DNA of 64,000 nucleotides from the NCBI GenBank assembly GCA_033807695.1, contig CM066302.1, forward strand, positions 3,162,001 through 3,226,000, written 5' to 3'. Every line of letters starts with the position of its first letter. The first letter of the stretch is position 1. The notes below the pieces were generated by a model. It was given only the letters and a program-made list of their open reading frames with translations. It did not search any database and was not told where the DNA came from. Positions 24,409 to 34,330 of this stretch are shown piece after piece. Both the position numbers and the translations under genes were made by a program. The stretch is from Daedaleopsis sinensis (lineage: Eukaryota; Basidiomycota; Agaricomycetes; Polyporales; Polyporaceae).

Positions 24409-27400
24409 ATGCCCGACGATTTCGATTTGACTAAGGAGGAGATCTCCCGCCTCGGAGACCTGCTGAAGGGGTGGTCTACCATGAGCAAGCTTGACAGAAC
24501 CACTGCGAAGAACAAGTTTATAAGCGAGGTCCTTGATGCCCGCCAGGTCGCGCAGGACAACAAAGCTTACCTTTCATACTACCGCTCGGTGTGTTCGGAC
24601 TTCAATGAAACCCGGGATGTTAGCTGATTCTTTCCTACAGAAATTCAGCTCATACGTCTCCGCACAAAATGTTGACCAGCCGATCCGCATGCCGCAAGGC
24701 CTCAAGACCTCCTGGACGCCATATACGGCCTTTGGTCTGGTCGAGGACAATAAGATCCGGACCTTGCGAGACCAGTTGGTCGCTCAGCAGAAGGAAGCCC
24801 CGGGGGCCACAGAGGAGGAGATCGACAAAAAAATCATAGGAGCTTTCAACACAGCACACTCGCAACTGTTCAATGCGTTGAGCGAAGACGAGCGATTGGC
24901 ATACAAGAACATCGCAGATGCATGGATCGCCCAAGGCCCGGAAGAAGAAGACCGTCTGAAGTGCGTTTCATCAATCCCGAACCAGCGTCATCGGTCTTGG
25001 ATGCTGATTGCCTTGTTGCTAGAATCGCCATCGGGCGGCTTCCAGGGTGGGGGAAGGGTATTGTCGACTCCGCATGGAAGCAAGCAGGTGCAGTATCTAT
25101 GTTTATCTACTGCTACAAGGATGCCCAAGGCTCAATCCAAGTGGGAAGGTGGGTACATGTCATTTGTCCATGTATCCCGGGCTTCGCAATGCCCGGGGTC
25201 TTAGTGACTTCCGGGTATTGTGCCCGGACAGCCGGGGTTCGCAATCCCCGGGCGCGATACCCGGATGTTGAGGATATTGTGATCACCGGATAACTCAGGG
25301 CGCGTTGGAACTAAGTGTTCACAAGATTCTCATACACAGGTTTGACACAAGCCAGCTCCCGGGGATGAAAGGGCAGAAGTTCACCGACGCACAGCCCCAG
25401 TGGGAACAAAGCACAGTGAAGTGTCTCGCTCGCTTCGCCGAAAACTGGTTAACCCCGGGAGAATACGCCGAGACCACGGAGGCCAAGTCTAGCGCTGCCT
25501 ATGAGTTCGCGCAATATGATGATGGCATTCCGATACTGCCTCAGGAGAAGGATGGAAAGGTCATCACGAACTGGAAAGAGATGCGCGAGATTCTACGGCC
25601 ATGGTTCAACCAGAATTACGGTAAGTGGACAAAGCCCTTCGGTGTTCATAAACCCCGTTGACTCTTGGGCAGCTCTTGCATGTGGTGTTCCAAATTCTCT
25701 CGTCCCATGGACCAAAGTCATCGCCAAGCCGTCTGAGTTCTTTCCTGAGGGCTTGTTTGACGACACGTTGCTCTCATCACTCAAGCAGCCTGGGCAGATG
25801 GACAAGGCGACTGTAACAGGTGTATGGGGGGTCATCCAGGGGATTCAGTGTCAAGGGGACGGTTCCCGGTTCCGCTTCAAGTCTGTCATCGCCGGCAAGA
25901 AGATTGTTCCTGCATCCTACACGCCGTCAGCCCCAAAGCCCTCTGGCAAGGGAGGCAAGAAGAAGGGCACCACTGCAACCAATGTTCGTCTCCCACCGGT
26001 ATTTGCTGAAGCCCCGATCGGTCATCTTCCCCCCGGGGTTCAAGGCCCGAGACTCCCTCCTGCCCCACCCCGTAAGCGCAAGCAACGGTCAAAGCGCAAG
26101 GGCAAGGGCAAGGCCAAAGCTCTTTCGGATGACTCAGAAGAGGCCTCCTCGTCATCTGACTCTGACTCTGCTGACGACGTACCTCATCTCAGCGACGGCT
26201 CGGGTAGTACCTTGGACGACAACAATGTCCAACCGGGCATGGCATCCCCGGCCGGGTTTCCCCAAACCCGCTCTCTGCCCGCTGTTCCTCGAGCTGCCAC
26301 CCCTGGACCCAGCAACACCCAGAGCCGCCCGCCCGCCCCCCGTGCAGTGGTCAAGTCGACTGCCGAGCTCATATCTGCGACCGCCAACATGGTTATTCCC
26401 CCATCTCAAGCTGCCATCGACGAGGCCAAGAATCAACCGCCTTGCTGGGTTGACAGGGATGAACGAGTCTTTCCATACCTGTGGACATTAGGCCCAATGC
26501 CCGAGTATCGTACTCTGCTCGCCTCGTGGCGGCATGTGGTACGTCCACGGCTTCTCATTTTTCGCTCTCTTCTTATGAAAATGCCATAGATGCTCCGCCG
26601 AGAGAAACTGGATCCTGAGATCCCCATGCATTGGGGATCTTGGAAGACCAACGACGTCTCATGCCCGGCTTTCGTTCACCTCGACGAGCCCGGCTGGATG
26701 GGGGTCTTGTACTGGATCCGGCATCACTGCCCGGAGCAGAAGAAGAACTGCACCCCCGTGGATGTTCAGACCTGGTTCCTCATTACCGGGATGGCCATGC
26801 GTGACATCTTGATCACGATGGAGATAGAGCCCGATTGTCCAGTCGTAGGTGGAGCTGAGTATCTTCATAATAGTCCGGCCGACGTCGCACATATCCACGA
26901 GATCATCGAACCCATTGCCGCAGGAGCATATCACCCGTTGCCTCCTCAAGGTCACCCTTCAAAGTCATCCCCTGGTCAGGGTACCAACAGCAGCCGGTCT
27001 GGATCCAGCATGCCCGGGGTTCCGCAGGCAGATGTCCCCCATGGACGATCGGTGTCCGTCAAGCCCGGCAATTCGGGGTCGGTTAAACCCGCGGTCAAGC
27101 TGATCAAAGGCCGGAAGGGCAACCCGCCAGGTGTTCGTGCTAGCGACGCCAAAGTATTATCTCTTCCTCTAGCTGTCGACGAGAACTCGAAGGACCTTGG
27201 AGGAGAGCTGGCGGACATCGTCATGGATGATGAGTCCGGCACCGGTGAGCCAGCTTCACTAAGCCCGGGACCGGGCTTTACCAACCCCGGGGGCTTGAGG
27301 GCTTCCGTCACTGATCTGGACGTTTGGGCTCAGGTTTACAGTCCCGAGACCAAGCTGGTCCCAGTAAAAAGGCAACTCCGTATGTTCTTGTTCCCACCCT

Positions 27401-27686
27401 CGCAGATGTCAGAGCGGCAGCAAGGTCCACGACACCTGCCGGACAGTCTCAAGGCCGGCCTGAAACCCAGGGAGACAAACACAGTGCTCACGATGCCCAG
27501 GAACCAGCATATCATGTCCCGGACCAAGGCACTGCCAATGCGAGGGACGTCGATGTGCCCATGGAGATTGCTGGCGATGAATCGAATGACAGTGAGGAGG
27601 AAGTGCAGGCGGTAGCACAGGCCCTCGCAGAACCCGTTCAACCTCGTCGTTCTACCAGGGCAAGGAGGCCAAAGGTTAGGGGTTAA
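24409..27686 (+). CDS. KDZ-element companion protein, HMG-like N-terminal segment, function unknown
   Basis: A multi-exon gene starting at ATG 24409. Exon 1 (to about 24588) reads MPDDFDLTKEEISRLGDLLK. After an intron, exon 2 (from 24642) has RMPQGLKTSWTPYTAF and ends with LSEDERLAYKNIADAW-IAQGP, which resembles the end of an HMG-box-like fold. A further exon has AWKQAGAVSMFIYCYKDAQG, and the exon at about 25340-25620 reads FDTSQLPGMKGQKF to LRPWFNQNYG. The exon at about 25673-26539 has TKVIAKPSEFFPEGLFDD and a Lys-rich, Ser/Asp-rich, probably nuclear segment. The last exons, from 26590, end in EEVQAVAQALAEPVQPRRST-RARRP. I recognise this as a recurrent basidiomycete transposon-linked family of unknown function. 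The intron at 25150-25340 is largely CCGGG palindromes. Borders near 27380 are uncertain because two frames overlap there. Confidence 0.6.
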
Positions 27687-28193
27687 GATATGGTTGGACT
27701 GCGCTATGTACAAGTAATCTTCTATGGTAGTTTACACTTGTAAAGGAGATGGGAAGAAATACCCCATTGATGCTGCCTGTGGGATCCAAGTATGGGTCAG
27801 TTACATGAATAAGACCAACGGAACTTCAATTGATCAGCCGGACATTGAGGAAGTCCGGGCTTGGTCCAGCGGTCGGGCTTCATTCACCGGGTTTGATGTT
27901 ATAAAGAGCTTGGAATCGATCGGTTGTCTGCTGTGTGAGTTGAGATATTGAACATGGCAGACTTGGCCAATTGAGGAATAATCTTAGGGTTTAGCAAATG
28001 TAGCGCACCTGAAGCCGGGCTTTGCATTATCAGTGCAGTGTAATACTCGGGGTTTGGGCCGGGGTTCAAGAACCCCGGCTATCACTTGTATTGAAATGAC
28101 ACTCATTATACAGATAAATGCAGCAGCCAATTAACTTGAATAGTACAGTACTACAGGTAATGATAAAGCAAATGGTCTATAGAGGCAGCGAAA
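27687..28193. other. Intergenic between convergent genes
   Basis: Contains a short plus-strand open frame (27724-27951) of doubtful status and two CCGGG palindromes, one of them (28059-28078) with 9-bp perfect arms around AA. It probably holds the 3' ends of the two convergent genes. Confidence 0.5.
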
Positions 28194-31100
28194 CTAAGCA
28201 GAAACATCCATATCCTCTTCCACCTCCTGGTCGTCCATTAAGCCTCTGGGGACTAAATCATCCACCTCGGGCATTGAGATGTCCGTGTCAGGGGCATTCG
28301 GAACTGCAGGAATGGAGGGTCGAATGTGGGCAGAAGCCGGCGAGGCAGGAGCAGACACAGTGGTAGGAGGGGGAGGGGTGGCAGGATGCGGGGCATCGGG
28401 GACAGGAGCAGCTGGACAGTGCAGATCGTCCGGAGCAAGAGAGGTAGGAGCGGGAGGGGGAGTAGAAGTCACAACGGGCGGTGCAGTAGATGATGCGCGG
28501 GGAGCGTCGGCGGAGTGTCCGGGCATGGTGTTACCCGGGGTTGGGCTTTCAGCCGGACCCATCTCGACGTCCGGTGTCTTGGTGCTGTCATCCCCAGGGC
28601 TGTCATCAGCAACCTGTGAATCCTCGGTGTCTTGCCTGGAATCGCCATGGGAAAGGGAGTGTGATCGAGTGCGAGACGAGGGCAGATGTGCGGGAGACGC
28701 CGTGGGAGTGCCCATCGAACCAAACCCGGAGGCAGATGATGGTGTCGGGTTTCGGATGCTCTGGGGGGGTGTTCGGCGATAAGTCGGGGTTGGAGAGTCA
28801 TTGCCAGGCAGGAAAAGGGGAATTTTACTTACCGACTGCTGTTTGTGCAAGCCCACCTGTTCCACGAGCTGGTTGATGAGCTCTTGTTGCTCATCGAAAT
28901 CCTCCCGCAGCTCTGCTAGGGACTCCTTGACCTCCTTGACGCTCTCCTCCATCGACGCAATTGCGGTGTAGTACTTCTGCTCCATCGACGCAATGGCAGA
29001 GTCGTACTTCTGCTCCATCTCGTTCAGACGGAGGAGGATGCGGGCCTCAGGGTTCAAGCTGAGGTCGGTAGGGTCGAGCGTGAGATCCTCTAGCTGGAGG
29101 AATTCCACTGGCTCCAGATTCCCTAAAAGCGATCCCCGGGTGTGAGCCAAACCCGAGCTACCGAGCCAGGTAATGGACGTACCTTCGTCCGCCGGTTTCT
29201 GAGACCGCCGGAGCTGTAAAAGCTGCTCCACTGTAGGAATAGAGTCCCAAGGCCCTGATTAGTACATGAGGACCTTGTAATGTGAGAGAGGAAGGGGTAG
29301 ATCACGTACTCTGCTCGCGAGGGACGCGTATCGCGAGCCGAGTGCGGTTGATGGGCTCTGGATGTGGCTCACCTCCATCATCTTCCACGATCTCATGGTC
29401 CTCGGTCCGTGGACGCTTAGCTGCGGGCATGTCACCGCGATCTTTGGACCGTCCACGCTTGCTGCTTGCTTTGGAGCGCTCGGTCTTGGTAAGCTCGGGC
29501 TTGGAGGGTTCGGGCTTGGAGGGCCCGGGTTTGGAGGGCTCGGGCTTCAACTCCTCGGGCTTCGATGAGCCGGGCTTGGGCTTGGCAGGCTTGGAGCCGT
29601 AGATCTTGGACGGTGGCTTGGTCTTCATTGACTTCGCCGGCTTTGGAGGGGTGGGGAGGTCATCAGACGGGAGGTGGGTGAGATCGATGACGTGCTTGGA
29701 ACCGGCCTTGCGAGTGAGCTTGTGGTACGCTTCACGGTACCACTCCGGCGGCTGGTAGTTGAGTTGCATGACGAAGGACGGGAGTTGCTCACAGGGGTGG
29801 TCAGACTTGGTGTTCGCGGTGTTCGCCCACTTCCACAGGATATACGCCTCCTGGACGCGCTGCCACCCTTTGAGAGTCCTCAACGAGCCTTCTGCAATAG
29901 CAGGCTGCACCAGACGGAAGGAGCACTTGCATGCCTTGTCCTTGCACATCGAGCAAGTGACGCCTCGGGTGAACACCACAATGCAGTCACGGCCATTGCG
30001 CTGACATGCCCGGCACTTAATTCTCTGCATATTTAAAGTTATTAGCCTCCTGGAAAAAAAGGGGACAAAAACGTACCATTCGAACCCCGGCACCAACTAA
30101 ACCATGCGGCTTGCTCTGCTCCCACTCAACAACTTCCTCCTGAATCTCCCCCTCCTGATCCTCCTCGTCCTCGCCCTCATCGTTGCTGGCCTGATCGTCG
30201 CTAGCCGACTCTTCCTTGGAGTCCACAGCAGCCCTCTGCTTGCCCTTGTCCTTCTTCGGGGTTGAGGGGGCGGAATCTGCTTTGTTCTGGGATCGGAGGG
30301 ACCTAGATGTCCGGGTTTGGGAGGGCGCGCGGGGTTTGACGGACGCCTCGGGCTTCGACGGGCGCTCGGGCTTTGAGGCCGCCTCGGGCTTTGTCTTTGT
30401 CTTCTTCCGAGGGGTGGTGGGTATCACCACGCGGACAGCGGTTCGCCGTCGACGGATTAGGCGGTTGGCATCGGAGTCAGATTCGGATTCAGAGTCCGGG
30501 GGGGGTGTTTTGGGGGCGGATTGCTTGGGCGGGGTGGAATCGGAGGGACGTGGAGGTTTGGAGGGTGCCGCTTTGGGCTGAGGGGGTACGACAGGACCCG
30601 GGGCTTTGGGCGGGGTAGAATCGGAGGGACGTGGAGGTTTGGAGGGTGCCGCTTTGGGCTGAGGGGGTATGACAGGACCCGGGGCTTTGGGCGGGCGGTT
30701 GGCAGGGGCAGAAGGCCCGGGAACCGGGTTTGAAGGAGGAACAGGGGGCGCTGTATGAGAAGCTCAATGTTAGTATATCATATGAGTTGAATAGGATAAT
30801 GACGCACCTTCATATTCACCCCACCATCCAGTCCTCACAACCACTGTGTGACCCAAAGACTTCGTAAAGCTCCCAAGGATATTGGGGGCCAGCGCCGGGT
30901 CGAGACGGTCATAGTCGAAGACCGCTCCGGGTTGCCATGAGCGGTTGTGCTCAGCGATCCACGATAACACAAAGGCCGGGACTAGGTGGGGAGTGCCGGT
31001 CTTCATTGAGTTGAGCGTATTGACCAGCTCACCCATGCGGTCCAAGTCCTCTTCAAACCGGGCTTCCCATTCACGGAAGCGAGGTGTATCGCGGCTTGGA

Positions 31101-31198
31101 CGGAGGAGCCATGCGGAGTAACAGTCGTCGGCGCGCTGGTGAAGCCTGCCGAGAATGGTGTAGAAGTCGGCAGTTGAGGTAGAGGTGGGCAAAGACAT
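28194..31198 (-). CDS. Cys-cluster and coiled-coil protein of the KDZ element, function unknown
   Basis: A minus-strand gene from ATG 31198 (MSLPTSTSTADFYTILGRLH). Exon 1 is a globular helical segment ending GWWGEYEG at about 30807. The next exon is Pro/Lys/Ser-rich with an internal duplication, then acidic (SDDQASNDEGEDEEDQEG). An exon from about 30029 begins with a cluster CRACQRNGRDC, CSMCKDKACKC that resembles a compact zinc-binding module, then LKGWQRVQEAYILWKWAN. It continues into a Lys/Pro repeat (KPEPSKPGPSKPEPSKPE) and a basic KRGRSKDRG segment. The last exon (from about 29230) has a coiled coil with two copies of SMEQKYxxAIA and ends in an acidic tail. Nuclear, DNA- or RNA-associated function is inferred only. 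Exon borders are approximate. Confidence 0.55.
30531..30694. repeat. 81-bp direct tandem duplication inside the Cys-cluster gene
   Basis: Two nearly identical copies, each containing GGAGGGACGTGGAGGTTTGG and ending CAGGACCCGGGGCTTTGGGC. The period of 81 bases keeps the frame, giving a duplicated 27-residue Pro/Lys/Ser segment (APGPVVPPQPKAAPSKPPRP). Both copies carry the CCCGGGGCTTT word seen across the element. Confidence 0.92.
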
Positions 31199-31711
31199 TG
31201 CGAGCAGAAAGTGAGGAGAAGAAGCTGTTAGAGAAGGAGACGAGGTGGTGGGGAGTGAGAGAAGGTGGTCGAGTACTGCCGGTGGCAGAAGCCGGAAAGC
31301 GAAAAGATCGACGAAGTTCGCGGGCGTCAATGTGTCGCGGCGTGGGAAAGGGAGTGTTCGTGCCCGGGTCTGTCGCGCTTGCTGTTTGAATGCCCATGCA
31401 ACGGCCTCTACGTTGTTCTATGAAGTTTTCTAGCCTGAGCACAACGTAGGTCTTAGAGTAGCTGAGCCCACCAATACTAATATGACAACAAGAAGTAGGA
31501 TCAGCAATACGGAAGCAGGATAACATTTCAACGCGCAGACTACCTGTCGGACATGGTAACAGTATCCGCTGCGACAATGAGAATCGCTATACTGACACTA
31601 TCTCATCTGTGACAGGACAGGACCGTTAAAACAGGGACATTTGTGCAGACAAACCCTGCAAACAGAGGGACAGGAAGCCCGGGCACCAACCCGGGGATCA
31701 CAAAGCCCGGG

Positions 31712-33068
31712 ATGGACTCCATGGCCCCGTTGTCAACTGTAGGGCAGTTTGTGAGTATTGCTCTCGCTGCATGCTAACGATGAGACTAGAAAAGGCACCG
31801 TTTGCCACCAATTGGTGTTGATGATGTCCGCCCACCCGGGGATGGGATGTCTACAAACCCGAACGTGGGTGAAGCAGAGCAGCTCCCTCCTGTGAGTGTT
31901 ATCATATGCCGGTATGCATTGTACTGCACTGACGTTATTCAGAAGCGCCGCCGTCTGCCGCCAATTGACGTTGTCCAAGACAGCGTGGCCGGGGATGGGA
32001 TTTCAACAAACCCGAGTACGGCAGGAGCCCGGCTGCCCACTCCGGTAAGCGTAACTGCTACTACTTTGCGTCTCTTGCCATGGTTACTTGGTTCAGAACC
32101 GTGCTGATGTGACCCAGAAGCGACGCCGCTTGCCACCAATTGGTATGGGTGAAGACAGCATGGCTGGGGATGGGACTTTTGCAAACCCGAGTGTTATAGA
32201 AGCACGGCTGCCTGCCACGGTAAGCCTAATCCCTACTACTCGGAGTCTCTTACCATGCTTACTTGGCTCAAGGCCATACTGATGTGACCCAGAAGCGACG
32301 CCGCCTGCCGCCAATTGGTGTGGGCGAAGACAGTATGGCTGGGGATGGGAGTTTGACGAACCCGAGTCTGAGAGAAGCCCCATTGCCCGCTCCGGTAAGC
32401 CTCATTGCTGTCATAGATGTTTTGTACTATGCTGACTGACTCAGAAATGACGCCGTTTGCCCCCAATTGGGGTTGTTGCAGATGGCATGCCCGGGATTGG
32501 TTTGGCAACAAACCCGAGCAATGGCGAAGCCCGGCCAGCGGGTCCGGCTACAAACCCGAGCAATGGCGAAGCCCGGCCCATGCCGGTGGTTGAACGCGAG
32601 ATGGTAGCACACCATCCCGGGATCGCACGAAAGCCACGTTTACCGCCAATTGCTCTAGAGACAGCAGTCCCCATTACACCACCGCAGGGAGAACCCAGCA
32701 GGAATTTAAACCAGTATCCCGTTGAACCTGCGGCGCAAACAAGCAGCCAGCCTGTCCCCGGTCCTTCGACCGCCACCGTCCCGGTAATCCACCCCCGGCG
32801 GCCTCCTGTTCACATCGAGCACCCTGAGCGGTCATCCATGACTTCGGCAGACCCTAGGATTGCTGTTTGGAGATCCTTGGCGACTGACTGCATGATCACA
32901 GGAGTTCACCGAAGGGTGGTTATGGCAGGAAACATAGACGCATGGGAGCAGGCTGGGAGAGATGCCCGGCAGATCGTCAGGGGGTTTGGCCGCCTCAACG
33001 CACAAGGATGGGGCGAGTACAACGCATGGTTGATCCAGAGCACACAGAGGGAGGAGGAAGAACTCTGA
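31712..33068 (+). CDS. Gene built from tandem 102-nt symmetric exons; last repeat has an in-frame TGA
   Basis: Exon 1 (31712-31750, MDSMAPLSTVGQF) is followed by exons 31790-31891, 31943-32044, 32118-32219 and 32293-32394. Each is exactly 102 nt, phase 0 at both ends, and encodes a variant of KRRRLPPIGV...GDG...TNPS...EARLP. Introns are 39, 51, 73, 73 and 50 nt. The fifth repeat (from 32445) merges into a long last exon ending at 33068 with SRNLNQYPVEPAA, IDAWEQAGRDARQIVRGF and LIQSTQREEEEL. In this copy the second codon is TGA where its relatives have CGA or CGC, so the frame is broken unless splicing or decoding bypasses it. I do not recognise the family. The C-terminal 75 residues look folded; the repeats look disordered with a basic KRRR start. 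It lies inside the KDZ element. Confidence 0.5.
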
Positions 33069-33269
33069 TATTTTGAAATAAATTTCTGTATCTGTATTCA
33101 TATGCGTGTAACGAATCAAACGAAAGTTCACGGAAGGGAATGTCAGGCTCCAAAGAGTCTCTGGTTTATGGAGCGATATGAGTTCATCCAAGTTAGTCTT
33201 AGCTGGTTAGAAGTCGAGTGTGGAGAGGGCTCTGCCCGGACCGGAGTTAGCATACCCGAGCAAAAAGAG

Positions 33270-34230
33270 TTTGAACTCCGGGCTCTGCAAAGCCCGACCG
33301 GATTTGCAGAGGCCACAACTGAACCTGTACCGGCTTCAGCGATCTTTTCAACTCCTTGTTGAGCATTTGACGCCGCTCGCGCTCCGGATGCCTTGAGCTC
33401 TAACTCATCTTCGTCACCGTACCGATAGTTGCGTATGACACCCGGGCTTGGTGGCGCCGGGCTTTGCAAAGCCCGACCAGATTTGCAGAGGCCACAACTG
33501 AACCCGTACCGGCTTGAGCGATCTTTTCGGAAAAGAGTTTGAACTCCTTGTTGAGCATTTGACGCTGCTCGCGCTCCGGATGCCTTGAGCTCTAACTCAT
33601 CTTCGTCACCGTACCGATAGTTGCGTACGACACCCGGGCTTGGTGGCGCCGGGCTTTGCAAAGCCCGACCAGATTTGCAGAGGCCACAACTGAACCCGTA
33701 CCGGCTTGAGCGATCTTTTCGGAAAAGAGTTTGAACTCCTTGTTGAGCATTTGACGCTGCTCGCGCTCCGGACCAGATTTGCAGAGGCCACAACTGAACC
33801 CGTACCGGCTTGAGCGATCTTTTCGGAAAAGAGTTTGAACTCCTTGTTGAGCATTTGACGCTGCTCGCGCTCCGGATGCCTTGAGCTCTAACTCATCTTC
33901 GTCACCGTACCGATAGTTGCGTACGACACCCGGGCTTGGTGGCGCCGGGCTTTGCAAAGCCCGACCGGATTTGCAGAGGCCACAACTGAACCTGTACCGG
34001 CTTCAGCGATCTTTTCAACTCCTTGTTGAGCATTTGACGCCGCTCGCGCTCCGGATGCCTTGAGCTCTAACTCATCTTCGTCACCGTACCGATAGTTGCG
34101 TATGACACCCGGGCTTGGTGGTGCCGGGCTTTGCAAAGCCCCACCAGATTTGGAGAGGCCACAACTGAACCCGTACCCGCTTCAGCGATTTTTCGGAAAA
34201 GGGTTTGAACTTGCCGGGCTTTGCAAAGCC
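33270..34230. repeat. Long-unit satellite, period about 192 bp, about five copies
   Basis: The word GAGCATTTGACG recurs at 33361, 33553, 33745, 33849 and 34028. Two intervals are 192 bases; the shorter ones reflect internal deletions. Most units contain the perfect palindrome CGGGCTTTGCAAAGCCCG. On the minus strand the units read as 64-residue repeats (LNKEFKLFSEKIAQAGTGSV in one frame), which may once have been coding. They lie just downstream of the tandem-exon gene, and I call no gene here. Confidence 0.9.
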
Positions 34231-34330
34231 TGGGCTTTATTTACTTATTTGAGATGCGCTACAGTTATGATCGGACGTGGATGTTAGAAGGTGCCCGGTG
34301 TTAGCACACCCAGGCTTTGTCAAAGCCCCG

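Larger units (their letters stand above)
16860..34330. repeat. Dispersed short CCCGGG-centred palindromes, many copies
   Basis: Short palindromes of the form C(C)GGG-TT-few bases-AA-CCCG(G) recur through this region and are rare elsewhere in the window. Examples: CGGGGTTG GT CAACCCCG at 18979-18996, a cluster of three in an intron at 25176-25252, CCGGGGTTCAAGAACCCCGG at 28059-28078, and CGGGCTTTGCAAAGCCCG at 33458-33475 and in later satellite units. They occur in introns, intergenic DNA and exons, where they translate as KPG, NPG, TPG or MPG insertions on either strand. Confidence 0.75.

Noticed and set aside
27724..27951. Small frame downstream of the KDZ companion gene
   Set aside because: No intron, no recognised motif and likely 3' untranslated sequence; the evidence is too weak to call a gene.
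15434..34230. Tandem repeats as a CRISPR array
   Set aside because: The units are contiguous or nearly so with no unique spacers, and the genome is a eukaryotic fungus.
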